DNA from: Callaeas wilsoni
Lineage: Eukaryota; Chordata; Aves; Passeriformes; Callaeidae
Reading direction: 5' to 3'
DNA: 64,000 bases
Assembly: GCA_013398955.1 (NCBI GenBank)
Contig: VWPU01009690.1
Location: 62,001 to 126,000, forward strand
Shown here one piece after another: positions 10,914 to 24,655 of this stretch (positions are counted from its first letter, which is position 1; every line of letters starts with the position of its first letter). Under the pieces are notes generated by a model. It worked only from the letters and a program-made list of their open reading frames with translations. It did no database searches and was not told where the DNA came from. Both the position numbers and the translations under genes were made by a program.

Positions 10914-12632
10914 AGAATCATAGAATCAGAGAAGGGTTATAGTTGGAAGACACCTTAAAGATCATGTAGTTCTAACACTTCTGCAATGGGTAGGACAGCT
11001 TCCGCCAGATCGGCTCACTCAGAGCCCCATCCAGGCTGGTCTTGAACACCTCCAAGTACAGAGTGTCCACAACCTCTCTAGGCAATCTGTTTCCGTTTCC
11101 TTCCCATCCTCACAGTAAAGAATTTCTTCTTACGATCTAATCTAAACCTACCTTCCTTCAGCTTGAGGCCATTCTCCCTTGTCCTGTCACTACATGCTCT
11201 TGTGAAAAGTTCTCTCCATCTTTCTTGTAAACCCCCTTTAGGTACTGGAATGTTTCTAAAGTTCTCCTCAAAGCCTTTTCTTCTCCAGGCCGATAGCCCA
11301 AACTCTCTCAACCTTTCTTCTTAGGAGAGGTGTTGCAGCTCTGTGATCAAATTAGTATCTCTTTTCTAGACTTGTTCGGGCAAATAATGTCTTCCTTGTG
11401 TTGGGGGCCCCAGAGCTGGACACAGTACTCCAGGAAGGGTCTCACAAGGGCAGTGTAGGGGGGAAGAATCACCACTCTCAATTTGCTTGTCACGGCTCTT
11501 TTAATGCAGCCAAGGATGTACTTGGTGTTCTGGGATGTGAGCACACGCTGTCGGCTCATGTTGAGCTTCTTGTCAACAAACACCCTCAAGTCCTTCTTCC
11601 CAAGGCTACCCTTTATCCATTTTCTGCCCAGCCTGTACTTATGCTTGGGATTTCCCTGACTGAGGTGCAGCAGCTTGCACTTGGCCTTGTTGAACTTCCT
11701 GAGGTTCACACAGGCCCATCTCTCAATCCTTTCAAGGTCCTTCTGGATTTTAGCCCTGCCCTTGGTGTTGACCTCACCAAACAGCTTTGTATCATTGGCC
11801 AGCTTGCTGAGGGTGCACTCAATCCCACTGTCCATGTTGCAACAAAGATGTTGGAAAGTGCTGGTCCCAATACAGACCCATGAGGAATCACCAATTGGAT
11901 ATCAAGCCATTGACTAAAACTCATTCAGCCGATTTTTCATCCATAGTTGTCCATCTGCCAAGTCCATGTCTCTCCTATTTAGAAACAAGGCTGACCCACG
12001 GAACACTGTCAAATGCTTTATAGTGTTGAGGTAGATGACTTTTGTTGCTCTTCCTCTGTCCACCACTGCTGTAACGTCATCATAGAAGGCAACCAAATTT
12101 GTCAGTTGTGATATGCCTTGTCAAAATACGTTGTCTCAGTCATATCCTCATTTTTCTTGTGCTTTAGGATAGTTTCCAAAAGGAGCTACTCTATCATTTT
12201 GCCAGACACTGAGATGAGACAGACTGGCCTGTAGTTTCGTGGGTCTTCCTTATCTTCCATTTTAAAAATGGGTATTATGTTTCTCCTTTTCCAGTCAGTG
12301 GGAGTTTCACTGCAATGCCAACACTTCTCAAATATGATGCATAGTGGCATAGCCACTTCCTCAGCCTGTTCCACCAGGACCTATAGATGTATCTCCTCAG
12401 GTCCCATGAACTTTGGAAGTTCAGGTTCCTGCAATGGTCTCCAACCCAGTCTTCTCCTACAGTGGATGGTTCTTCATTCCCCCATTTCCCTCCTTTCACC
12501 TTCTGCATATGAGTGGCATGGCTGGAACACTTGCTGGTGAAGACTGTGGAAAAAAAGGTGTTGAGTGCCTAGACCTTCTCTGTCCTGGGAAACCAGGTCT
12601 TCACTGATCCTGAAAGGATCCATGTTCAATAG
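10914..12632 (-). mobile_element. 1.7-kb CR1 LINE inserted in antisense in CR1 copy 2
   Basis: Read on the minus strand, this is a long 5'-truncated CR1. Its 3' end is at 10914 ('agaatcatagaatcagagaa' on the plus strand, the reverse of the CR1 terminal repeat). Going 5' to 3' the RT shows DWKRRNIIPIFK and DPRNYRPVCLISV (12190-12300), then AFYDDVTAVVDRGRATKVIYL (about 12030-12090), HGSVLGPALSNIF (about 11850-11890), CTLSKLANDTKL (about 11785-11825) and FNKAKCKLLHLSQGNPKHKY (about 11640-11710). The catalytic blocks are altered: the usual YLDFSKAFD reads YLNTIKHLT, and FADD reads LAND. Frameshifts join the pieces. Outer CR1 sequence abuts both ends. Confidence 0.9.
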
Positions 12633-13387
12633 ATTCAACAAGATCAAGGGTTCTGCTGTTGGGTTAAAACAACCCCAGGAGATGCTACAGGCTGGGGGCA
12701 GAATGGCTGGAAACCTGCCAAGTGGAAAAAGAGCAGGGAATATATTTGTCACCCATGGCTGAACCTGAGCCAGTGTATGCCCAGTTGGGAAAGAGGGACA
12801 ATGACATCCTAGTTTGTATTAGGAATATTGTGGCCAGCAGGGCCAGGGCAGTGATTTTCCCTCTGTACTTGGTAGTGGTGAGGCTGCGCCTCGAGTGCTG
12901 TGTCCCATTTTCTCACTACAAGAAAAACATGGAGTTTCTGGAGCATGTCCAGAGAAGGGCAATGAAGCTGGTGAAGGGTCTGGAGCACAACTTCTGTGAG
13001 GAATAGCTGAGGGGGCTGGGGTGATTTAGCCTGGAGAAAAGGATACTAAGGGGGGCCCCTCTTGCTCTTCACAGCTACCTGAAAGGAGGTTGTAGTGAGG
13101 AGGAGGTCAGTTTTTCCTCACAAGTAATGAGTGTTAGAAGAAGAAGAAGTGGCCTCAAGTTGTGTCAGGTTTAGGCTATATATTAGGAAAAATTTCTTCA
13201 CAAAAAGGATTGTCAAACATTGGAACAGGATGCCCAGGAAACCAGTTGAGTCTCTATCCCTCAAGATACTTAAAAGATGTGTAGATGTAACACTTAGGTA
13301 TGTGTTTTAATGGTGGTGTTGGCTAGGTTAATTCTTGAAATAAATGATCACAGAAGTCTTTTCAGCCCTAAGCTTTTCTGTGATTAT
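12633..13387 (+). mobile_element. CR1 LINE, 3' segment of nested copy 2
   Basis: The outer CR1 resumes at 'attcaacaagatcaag', directly after the point where it broke at 10913. It then runs through 'caaccccaggagatgctaca', 'gtttgtattaggaatattgt', 'gtgaggctgcgcctcgagtg', 'gagcatgtccagagaagggc', 'gcctggagaaaaggatac', 'ctacctgaaaggaggttgta' and 'aaatttcttcacaaaaagga' to a worn 3' end 'cttttctgtgattatg'. An 80-codon remnant of the RT C-terminus (YAQLGKRDNDILVCIRNIVA) lies at 12770-13006. Confidence 0.88.
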
Positions 13388-14154
13388 GTGGTAGGGTTTA
13401 GAACATGTGGGGCTGACTGAATACTAGGAATAAGCCCATACTTGTAATAAGAGCTGATTCTTTTGAACTTGCTGTAGTTATACCGTGCTAAAACCTTGTT
13501 GTTGTTGGGTCTTTTTGTTTGTCGTGGATTTTTTTTTCTTTTTTCCCTTCTCTTTTTTTTCATTGAAAGGAACTTGGAAGAGAAATGTGAGAAGAAAATG
13601 TCATTCATTAGAAAAAGTTGTTGATTTATACAAAATATCATGTTCTACTGGTTTTAATGCATTAACTTTGTTTTAAGTTGGTATACAATTATTTATGCTG
13701 CAAGTTTTTCACTTGTCAGTCCCAGAAAAATTAAAACAATTCAACGTCTTAGTAATAGTTGTACTGCATAAAGACTCAAAACATTATTTGCTCTAATGAA
13801 AGAGTAACTAATGGAATGTAACTCCTTGTTTTTTGAGGGAACCAAAACTAGAAAAGCTGAAAGACTCTTAGAAAGAGAAATGACCTTTAGTTTTAAGAAC
13901 ATGTAATTCTGTTTGTTTTAAAGGAATACAAATGCATCATTTTTCACTTTTTGGGTATTTATCTTGCCCTTTAAAGGCCAGCTAGAGAGTGGAGCTAAAG
14001 TTCATGCCTAAAATGAAATCTGAGTATCCAATATGAACCACATTTTTCCCTTGGCATGATTTTGAAACAGAAAAGATAAGGAAGCAACAACAACAAAAAG
14101 CATCTGTAACTATTGCCAGTACAAAGAAACAATAGATCTCGCAATATGTGTATA

Positions 14155-14165
14155 CACGCACACAC

Positions 14166-14198
<33 letters not shown>
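14155..14198 (+). repeat. (CA)n microsatellite
   Basis: About 22 CA units with two CG interruptions near the 5' end. Such tracts are usually length-polymorphic. Confidence 0.97.
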
Positions 14199-14201
<3 letters not shown>

Positions 14202-17200
14202 ACAGAGGTATTTAACAAGCAATAGATGTAAACTTCAGACTTCTTACTACCTTCTGATTCCCACAGAGATAATTAGAGGACTGAGTATTGGAATGTTCTA
14301 CACATAAAAAAAAAAATTGAAAAGTTTTCTGGTAGTTCCATCAGCTGTCTAACTAAATGTAGTGGAGAATGTAGAAACCCGTATTTTTCTCCTCCTCCCA
14401 CACTTGCTGTCTGTCTCAAGACAGCTCTACCCATAGCAAGCTAGTCTTTCAAGCAAAAGCAGTTTAAGAAATATGCCAATCCTAATTTCTAAACAAAACC
14501 AAGCAAAAAAAATTGTCTTCAATATGTATACTCTACCAGGTATTTGTTAGTAAAAATATTGTTAGGAAAATTGAGACTATTTTTGAGGAAGACAGAAAAT
14601 TTGCTTCCTGGAGTTCAGCAGACTCTAGTCATATCTTGACTTTCTGCTTTCAGATATAAGATGTTCAGATATTTCTCAACATACTGCTTGAATTACTATT
14701 TTAAAAACATGCTTTGAAGAAGAGTTTCTGGCTTAGCTTGGGAATAATATTCTTGGATGTATTTTATATTTAATCTTCAAAATGTGCTAAATTCTTGTAT
14801 TTCATTAAGTATTTTGAAATATTAGCAATATTAAGAAAATTACTTGTATTCCTAGGAATAAATAGTATGTTGACATGCTCTAAAGTGGAATATATATACC
14901 TGAAAATTAAAAGAAGTTAGTGCTCAAAAATCAGAGAAGCAATTCCTTTAGGAGATGAAATTGTTTTCTGCAGCTCAGTTATGAGACACTATGCTGACAT
15001 GAATTACCAAATCTAATAAAACCTTATGATAAAGATTGTAATTCTGAATTTTTTACTTTTTAAAATGAAATTATAATTTTAAAAATATAGTGTTTAGGCA
15101 GGAAATATCATTCACAAACATATGAATAAGCAAATGCTATGCCATTTTAAAATCCTGTCTAGTTCTACAAACTATTTAACTGTTTGGACACGTGGGAAGA
15201 ACTCATAGCCCAAAAATTAGTTATACATCATTTAAGACTATGCAAATTTCAGTGCTTATTTAATTTGATATATGTACCAAATGCTAATGATCAGTTTTAA
15301 TGCAATGTTGAGATACAATTTCTACTGCGGTGCAGCATTTATTAAGCACTCAGACAAGGAACCTTTTCTGCTCTAAGAAATGAACTGCCCACACTGTAGC
15401 AATCAAGACACCTGCATCCACTTCACCCATCTTAATGTGACCGTAGCAGCACCAGGGAGCATGGGAGGTGCACAGAAGCCAGCTCTCATCTAGAAGCACT
15501 GTGCCTCTGCTAGGAAGGCACAGCCTGTAAGCTAACAAGCCCTAGCACTTTTCAGAGCTCAGTAGCTCAGGGGCAATGCTGCATGAACATGCTATTCTGC
15601 TTCTGCAGCCGGGCGTGTTCACCAGTACGTCTCTGCACTGTGCCCCATAGTGGATGTTTCTGCCAGTACAGGTATCTCTGGCACTGTGACCCACTGGGTA
15701 CTGTAAACATGCCACCATTTTTTTGGGGTTTCACTGTGAAATAATTTCCCATTTATTTAAAGATGAATGACTTTACCTCTTTCAAGAAAGAGGCGTGTTT
15801 CATAACCATAAGCTGACATTCAAGGCTTTTATTCATTAATATCAACACTGACATATATTTAAGGTTCCATTTCTATAACTAAGTTTAAAGGACTATTTCT
15901 ACCACCATCTTACATCCTTTTTACTAAAGTGATGTGTGTAAGTGAGGTGTAATGCCTGTGATGAAAGTGAGACATTCAACATAAAGGCGTCCTTAAAATT
16001 CTTTCCTCAAGCCCTTGCACTAAAATTAGGTTTGCTGAGAATTTAGAAGGTCTAAATTAACTACTATATAAACTGCTTATTGGTAAATGCCTTAAAAATA
16101 ATGCAGGATATGGGAAAAAAGCTTAAAGTATTGAACACTTATAAGGAAACGATTTTACAGAAAATCTACTTGAGATCCAGGTTGAATTTTTTTTAAAAAA
16201 GGCAAGCCTGGTTCACTGAGTTTAGTACTTATGTATATAATTGCAATTAGACACATACATTGCTCTCAGACTTACTTAAACAGTCTTTTAATGATCAATG
16301 CAAACAATACAGTATTCCTTGAACTGCAAGAAAGTCTTCTGACATACTAACATCAATAATTATAGGAGGTCAAAGCACAGGAAGTATTCCATATGACAGA
16401 AAGACATGCATAATTTATAGTAAAACACCATTGTAGATGTATTCCTCCAAATTCTGTGTGGGTGAGAACCATACTAAGCCTGTATGGCTCTCCTATTGCT
16501 GATATTAAGGTTGTGATGGTGTAGGAATTGAGGGTTAGGCTTTTATTCACAAATGAGTGACTGCCTTTCTTCTAATCATAGCTGTGAATTGTTCCTTTGT
16601 TTTCCATGGACACTTACTTTCCTGTAAATAGAAAGCTTTTAGCTGAAACGTAAAATCATAATGAGAGTCAGAGATAAGACCTGAGAATGATACTATCTTT
16701 CTAATTTTGAGTCTAAAACAAAGTAAGTCACATATTATGGACCAACTAACCACTTTCATGTAGACCAATACAAAACCTACTTTTAAAAATTACTGGCAGA
16801 AACCAAGTGAAAAAGAAACTCTGAGTGCATCAGAAGAAAAATGTTAGTCTTACTGCCATTAAAGGAAGCAATACATGTTTTCAGTGATAAAGATAAGTCC
16901 GTCTCTCTCTGATATAGTGTAAGTAAAAAGAAGGTAGCAAGAAAAAGAGAAGAAAGGGAAGGCATAGGTAATGACAGAATAAACTGTTTGTAAATGTGCA
17001 TTAAATCTGGTCTACCTTTTTTTTCCCTGTGGTTCATAGTTCAATTTCAGCCAGCATTCTCAACAGTAATGCTAGACAGGATGTGGGTCCTGAGTGGCAC
17101 CAGGAGAACAGCCATGACATCATGAAATCACTGCTGCTTTGATCGCTCCTCATTGATTCACTAAAAGACTAATACCTCTGAGCCTCAAAGCCAAGCTGTG

Positions 17201-19163
17201 CAGCACAAGGGATGCAGAGGTTAATGTATTTCCAACCTCTCCTCACAAACAGTTAAAACAAAGAGCATGAGATCAACACAGCATAGCACATAAAATTCTA
17301 GTTAATTAATTCTGAAATAATACTAGATATGAGACAACCAACTGTCCTCCCTTTTGCCTCCTCTGAAGTCCAACAAAACCAATTCCTGAAGTTTCACACC
17401 AGCAAGTTTTACTGAAATCTGTCTGGAAACTGTGTAGGTTCCTCCCCTTCACTATTCACACTTCCGACCATTAAAAAGAAACACACAAACACTAAACAGA
17501 ACACCTGCTAATTTTTTCTCTTTGTTTGAATTTGCTCTGTTAATCTCTGCTTTATTTTATATCAAGATTATATCTTGTCAATTAGATTTTTCTGAGTGGT
17601 GTCGATCGTCTAAATGCATTTATAAATAGTACATTTATTCAGTATGTATGTAAAGGATTTATTAACCTCTCAGCCCTTATTTTAATTAGTTTAGCAAGCC
17701 AGTCCCTTTTAGTCTCTCTGAAGAGAGAGAATTTCTCCATTTCCCTATATTTGTTAAAGACTCTTTGACAGTTGCATTTACTTACTTTTTTTTCATCCAC
17801 ATATCTGTGCCATAATGGACAAATAGTACTGGCAGAAAATTGCACCTTGAAGGAAATGCTGCTTTGTCTGAGTTACGTCATCTCTAGGATAACTAATCTT
17901 TGCCCAAATCAAGGGGCATGTTTGATCTATCTTGCGCTAAAATACTCCAAAATATGTTTAGGGATGGAATGTATGGGTGGAGATTCATGAGCTGAAATGG
18001 GACATCGGATTGCCCAATAGTGGATCCTAGTAGTGAAATTGTTTCAGTAACGATTGACTGGTGCTCTGTAGGAGCGCTTCACACAATTTTTTGCACATTC
18101 AGAGTGAAAAATCAGAGTGTAGCACTTTGATTTGAGTCTCTACAAGGCACTTTTTATGGTTTAAATACTTCCTTGCTCCTTTTGAAAACATTTAACTTGA
18201 TCTATAGTAGCAACATTAACCCTTTCATGTTTACAGGACTTCAGAACACACTCTACATATGATCATACATAAATCCCTGCCCTCTTCTCCAGCTAATTAG
18301 ATGCCAGGTTTTTTTGTCCAGAAAATATATAAGACCTTAAAAAGAGTGAATAAGTCGACTTCTCTTGTTGCTTGGTTTCATATTATAGGGCTGACAATCC
18401 TACTCTCCTACATCAAACAGACACTGCTTAATGGTCATGAAGAAATATTTAGTGATGAACTGCTCTTCAATGTACTGCTTTTGTATCGTGCTTCAGTGAA
18501 CATTTTATCTCCTACAAAACTGGGACAAAGTGGTTACAGGAAGAAAAAAAGAATGGAAATCTGCATGAATAAATAGTAAAATCAGCACTAACTATATTAT
18601 TAAGCAGTCTAATAATTATTAGTTTAATAGCTGAGAAAAAGTCAGATGAACTAATGTATGTGATTTCAGCAGGATAAAAAAAATAATCCAATAGCAGCAT
18701 CCAACAAGGGGAAACAATAAACTAAAACTTTAAGCATGTTATTAAGATATGCAGTGCCCACAGCAAGAGAACAGGACTTGCAACAGTAATTGCTGGTGTC
18801 TAGACCATAATTTGTTTTTCAGTCCTTACAAGTTTAATCCATCCAAAAAAGGAAAATCGTATATTAATTACAGATTTAATAAAACTGGTATGGAATCAGT
18901 CCCAAACATGTTTAGATTCACAAGGGAACATGTCAGTTTAGTTCAAACCACTGGAAACTGTGGATTTTGTTTTGTCATTACACCATCAGTGATGAAGCAG
19001 TCTTTAAATGGAGTATAAATTCAATTTGCACCCATTTAAGGTATCTCCAGGTCTACTTTAGTGCTTTTATTCAGTTAATAAATGGGAGAACTCAAATCCA
19101 GATATTCACTGCAATAAAAGTTACACATTCCTGCATGAAGGAAAAATAGGGAAATTCTTATCC

Positions 19164-19212
19164 CACTGTGAATTCATTGCTACTTCAATGCAAGTAGGAA
19201 AGATTCACAGTG
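19164..19212. repeat. inverted repeat, 10-bp arms
   Basis: CACTGTGAAT (19164-19173) and ATTCACAGTG (19203-19212) are exact reverse complements separated by 29 nt. The spacer itself contains a weak CTACTT/AAGTAG pairing, so a branched hairpin is possible. Confidence 0.8.
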
Positions 19213-19974
19213 AATTTAAATGTGGGCAAGGAGCACAGTGTCTCCCTCGGCTGTGTGGTCATATATTCAGGACTCAGTAATGAGAGCTAAAATGGCTGAA
19301 GCAACAAGTTCCTGGTGCCTTTATGCAAACTTATTCATGAAAAGGGGTTAAGTAAATGATCGTGCACTACACTTCAGGGAGTATCGTTTAATGGGCTAAT
19401 CAATAACATAGGGAAGCACAAAACTTGCAGTTTGTTTTTGTTCTTGTGTACTTATTCGTATTTCAGTTGACTTAGTGGTATTTTCCTATGAATGTTGAAC
19501 ATGATAAATCACAAGCCATTCCTTTTTAATATATCAGTCTGAAGTGAACAGCCTCCTGTGAATTTCAAGGAAAGAGACAACCAGCATCCTTTCTGTAGAG
19601 TGGTGGTACTTTTTACAGAGTCTTTTTCAGTATTGGGTTTCCATTAAAAATCTAGGTGAAGGCATAGGGAATAAACTACTGTGCCCTTTCATGTTAACAA
19701 AATTTTACTCTATTATTGTAATGCAATCATGGTAATAAGGTTCTTCTTCTGTTAGTAATCGATGAAAAGTTTTTATAATTTCATTCTAGGATAGTCAAGT
19801 TAGTTCAAATTACAGACAACAAAAATATAAGAATTCTTTCAAAAGGTTCATAATTCCAATTTATTTTACACAGAAATGTTTGTGCTGTTTTTATATATAA
19901 AGCTAATTCACTTAGAAACTCCTGCAAATCTTTTTATCTGATCTGGAAATATGTCCTTCCTTGGCTTTTCCAAC

Positions 19975-19989
19975 TTTTTTTTTTTTTTT
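19975..19989 (+). repeat. poly-T tract
   Basis: Fifteen consecutive T residues. No retroposed body was recognised beside it. Confidence 0.95.
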
Positions 19990-21198
19990 CAATAGCACCA
20001 ATAGTAAGTTATTCCCTCTTATCTAGTGGAATTAAAATAAAAAATTGTCTGATTGGGACTAAGTCATTACTCATCATCCCACAAATTTTTGCGTTGTCTT
20101 CAAATATGTCATCCTTATTATGCAAAAAAATCCCTTACAGAGCTCTTGGTGCTTCATGAACATGTGGATAAAATTACAGAAACTATTTGAGGAGATTTTT
20201 CGCTTTGGTAACTGGTAGATAACCCAGTGCTGTAATCTTTGGAGTTTTAATAATTTTTCTAATAAATATTAGCAATTGTATCTCTGAGCTTGTTTAATGT
20301 AGTTTTGGATGTGAAAGTAGTAAGTAAATAATATCAAATAAGACTGATTCTACCTTTTTAAATATTTTATGGCAGGTTTATGTCTCAGTGAGTTGTAACA
20401 ACCGTTTACCTTATCTTAAAAATATTAATATTTTTTCAAGCCAAAAAGATCGTATGACTCATTGGGGTTGAAGAAGTCGTGCTCATTTCCTTTATCACTG
20501 TCCAGAGGTGCAATAGCTTTTAAGCTGAAAATCTCCTAGAGTTCCTAATATATCTTTTCCAACAATAATTTCACTTAATGGCTTTACATTAAATAATAAA
20601 ATAAAGATTTAATCTATAGTAAATAAGATCAACCTTACTTTGTTATTTATTTTACTAATATTTGTTAAGGACATACTACAGTCTTGAATAATACAGTTTT
20701 CTTCTGAATATTGTTCATATAACATGGCAAAAAATAATGATTTAATTTAACAGAAAATTTGGATGGTGTTTTGAATTCCAGTTTTCAGTGTTTTACTTTA
20801 TGTAGGTGACAGCATTTTATTATACATGTGGCAGAGTTTCATCAGATGCTATTATCAGTCATTTTATGGCCAAATAGTCTTCCTATTTTAATTTCAGATT
20901 TAGTTCCAGTTAGTGTTGGTAAAAGTAAGTTTGTACTAGAAGTCCCTAGGGCTCAGGAATATGGTTAATTCCACAGAATCTTAACTCAAGTAACCAGAGG
21001 AGATTAGTCTTGATCAGTAACCTACTGCATCTTCTCAAGATGGATAACTGAGAAGACTAGAAGAATCATATTTTTGTGATTACATTTACATTGACACCAT
21101 GGTAACGTATGTTTTAAACACTGAAACTTCTGATTTATTATTTATGCTGCTTATTTACCACTCACTCGTTTTACCTTTTTATATGTTGGTTTTCTTTT

Positions 21199-21245
21199 TG
21201 GTTGGTTGGTTGGTTTTATTGTTTGTTTGTTTGGTTGGTTTTTTG
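21199..21245 (+). repeat. (TTGG)n/(TTTG)n simple repeat
   Basis: A run of GGTT units followed by GTTT units and a second GGTT block; a composite tetranucleotide repeat. Confidence 0.9.
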
Positions 21246-22849
21246 TGATGGGTATTAATAGATACTAATTTGCTCTGGAACAACTAGAACTTTAGTAGTT
21301 AGAAGTAACACAATAATTTGCATAGTAAAAAAAAAACCCCTCTTAAAATCACTGTCTTTGTTTGCTAATTCCCATACAGGCTAGACTTCCTATAGTGCTG
21401 CTATGATTTATAGCTTTTATTGACAAAACTTCAGCAATTAAGTCTAAACCTAGATTTCAACCAGATGGGGTAGAATTCCTCTTATTGTACCATTTGCATA
21501 ATAATTTTGCTTGGATTCAGGAAAGAAAAAAATTTCCCAGAAAAACCTGTCAGTTTTTATAAGATCCACAACTCAATGTTTTAAGTGACTTCATTGCTGC
21601 AACAGAAGTATGAATGGTTTCATGTGTAGCAGGAAAATAAAAATGCATTGCCTGGGAATCAAAATTTCCTGAGATTTCACTAATCCTTTGTGAAGAAATT
21701 TAAAACATGCTTTAGAAAGACTGAACATTTTTTGTCATGAAAGATCCCAAAACAAATGACATCATAAGCATTATTTATGTTTTTTTAAAAAATAAATAAT
21801 TAAATAAAGCAATATCAACAGACAAATATAGTTGGTTATAGATTATTTTATATACTTTCCGTAAGACTTCTGATTTGGAAATATCAATACATTTGTTGGA
21901 TACATTGTTTGCCCTCCCCTCCACAGAGTTCAGCCTTTGAGTATGCCCACCCTTCCAGATTTTTGTTATAACGTTGTTACATAATATTGTTGTATAATCA
22001 AAGATTGCTGCACTTTACACATCTCAGTGTCCTTTGATCTCCAAAATCAGATTCTTTCTACATAATATGCACTTTATTGTAATAAATAAATTGCCTACTC
22101 TCAAGAGGAGCCACAAAGTAGAAATAGCTACTTCTGGAATTAAGAGAGGGCCTTGCAGAATAAATAGCAAGTTGTCATGACACTGAATTTCGGTTTACTG
22201 CACTGACATAAGCGTTGTTAATTTTTTTTTCAGTAATGTTGTTTAATTGGACTTAAAAAATAAAATGTAAAAGAAAAAATTGTAAATATGTTTTCCTTCA
22301 ATATTAAGCTACAGACCATCTTTCTCTGTGGATCTTGCTCTTGTAAAAACATGTTGTCCTACATTGCCCTGCAGACTATTTAATAATCAAGCTTCGGTTA
22401 CAGTCTGTAAATGTTTCTAAGCAACCACAACCCACTTTAAATATGCTAGTCAATTAGCTCTAGACACCATCTTTCAGTGTTTGTCTCTATTATTTCTTTC
22501 TGGCTTGAAACATAAAAGACAGAGAGATAGAGGGAGTATTTTAAAATAATACCTTGTACTGTTCAAGGGTGATGCTGCTAAGTAGCACCTCTACAGATAA
22601 ACACAGACCTTGGGCAGCCCATGTCCAAGAGTACACTGATGTGTGTGCCCATCAATCCCTTATCAACACGTAAGCCAGAAAGAACAGAAACTTATCTGGC
22701 TAGTAGAAATACGGAAAATAAAAAGAAGGCCAGGTATTGGTGACTGTGAGAAGAATAGCTTCTTTAGCTTCTTCCATATTATCCAGTGTTTTCATTCCAT
22801 GTTTTTTAATATTTACTTCTTTCCACTTTAAAAAAAATCAAGCCAAGAC

Positions 22850-22864
22850 AAAAAAAAAAAAAAA
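22850..22864 (+). repeat. poly-A tract
   Basis: Fifteen consecutive A residues in an A-rich context (also AAAAAAA at 22830-22836). Confidence 0.95.
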
Positions 22865-24619
22865 GAAAAACATATCAAAAAGAGTCTCCCAGTTAAAAAA
22901 AACCCCAGTTCTTAGATACTTCCATAAGAGAAGACTTTAAATAATGATTTTTCTATTCAAAACTATAGTAACATTTGAATTTTGAACACAGAGGTATGTC
23001 TTAGTTAAATTGCCTAATCCTGTTAATTTGTTATCTTCATTTTTCTCTTCTTATAATCATAAATTTCAGTTTTTTCCTAGAAGCACAACAACCTTTCTTC
23101 CTTAGTGTGTTCAGTGTTCCTTATTGTCTGTAATGCTTTCCACAGTGTATTATTGTCTGTAAACAAATTAGTGAGGAATATCTGAGAAGAAAATGCTGGC
23201 TTAATTTCATTAAGTGTCTTATGGCTTAGAATAGCTCCCTCCATTGGGGCTGGTACAAAACATAGCTTGTATTTGCTGTGATTATGCAATATGATTTACC
23301 TAAGCAAAAAACCATCCTGCTGGAACTTCATACATAACAACAAGTGTTTTCTGGACTTCTGGTATTGTCACTGTCATTTAACACAAGATGGAGCGTAAAG
23401 TAAAGCATAAAATTCCATAAAAACAGGGAGGCTAGAGGGAGGCTACGGTATGTTTCTGGTGACTTAACTAACTAGCTATATTTTTGTGTTGCTGTCCAAT
23501 TGGTATAAAATTCTATAAGCAGTACCATAAAAGCAATAATGGTCAAAGATCTTTATAATACAATAGCTCCCCTGGGGTATCAAGTAGCTAATAAAGGAAA
23601 TTTTGGGAAAGAACAGCACAAATATATAGTATTGCTACCCTTGGGCATGTGTCCACATGACTGCTCCTTAGGGAGTTTCTGAAGCTAGAAGGATTATCAA
23701 TGTATTTACAGCTTTATGAGATTTTTCTTCCTCAAGCCTATGGCATATTTTGAATCCCAAATAACTTTTTGCAAGAAGTTTCAGATTTTCCCTATAAACT
23801 GCATTTATTCTGAACTTTACATTTTTTACTTCCATTTTTCAGACTGTAGTTTTAGTACTGGAATAAAATATGAGTGATTGGATGAATTATTGGGTTCTTC
23901 TTTTGCTTTTTACACCCCAGACATGATTCTATAAACCTCTCTATAGTCTTTCCTCAGTTTGTGTCTCCTCCAGATTGAAGCATGCTAGATGTGTAGTCAT
24001 TACTCATACATTAACTGACTTACTGGTTTTGGTCCTGCTTTTTTGTCCTGCTCCTCATCTTGCTTTATGTTGCTTTACTTACTTTTGAGATGAGCTGTCT
24101 AACTCAGGATGAAAATTAACTACTTTCAAATGATGAGTGCTTGTGATGTTAGGATTGCTTTTCTCAGGGGGTATAAATTCACATTTCCTGCATGCTGAAT
24201 TTCACCTATTATTTATTCACAGGATCATCTTAGGATTCTTCTATATTTTCCCACAAATAATTATTTTTTTTCTAAATAGCTTCATAACTCCAGCTAAATA
24301 GGTAGTATTATTTCTAGTAACTTTTTCAGCTTTTCTGTCAAAGTTTTAAACTTATTAAGTTAAAGCATGAAACTTGAAGATTACCCATGAATGCAGAAAT
24401 AATTGAGCTTTTATAGTGTGACCAATGCACCCCAATTTCCTATAAATTATCATACATATATTTTATAGTATATAGAATTATTATAAACTTCCACACTTCC
24501 TGTACACATATAAAATAATCACAAATTTTCTGTCATACTTTACTTGTCATAAATTGTTTCTCACTAGGGACTGATCTACTTCAGTTAATACGCTACATTA
24601 CTCATTTATAAAGATAGGT

Positions 24620-24655
24620 CAGGTCATATGTACCTATCAGGTCATATGTACCTAT
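24620..24655 (+). repeat. perfect 18-bp tandem duplication
   Basis: The unit CAGGTCATATGTACCTAT occurs twice head to tail with no mismatch. Each unit contains AGGT and ACCT in inverted orientation, and the sequence just before it (GATAGGT) extends the inverted symmetry to ACCTATC. Confidence 0.93.

Noticed and set aside
11398..11883. 161-codon plus-strand open frame
   Set aside because: Exact antisense of the minus-strand CR1 reverse transcriptase; the RT motifs are all on the other strand.
13982..14307. Open frames through the CA microsatellite
   Set aside because: The Cys-Val and Thr-His runs are direct translations of the (CA)n repeat.
18823..19012. 190-bp exon-like segment after a pyrimidine-rich acceptor
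   Set aside because: Donor is weak (GTATAA), no neighbouring phase-compatible exon and no recognised domain.
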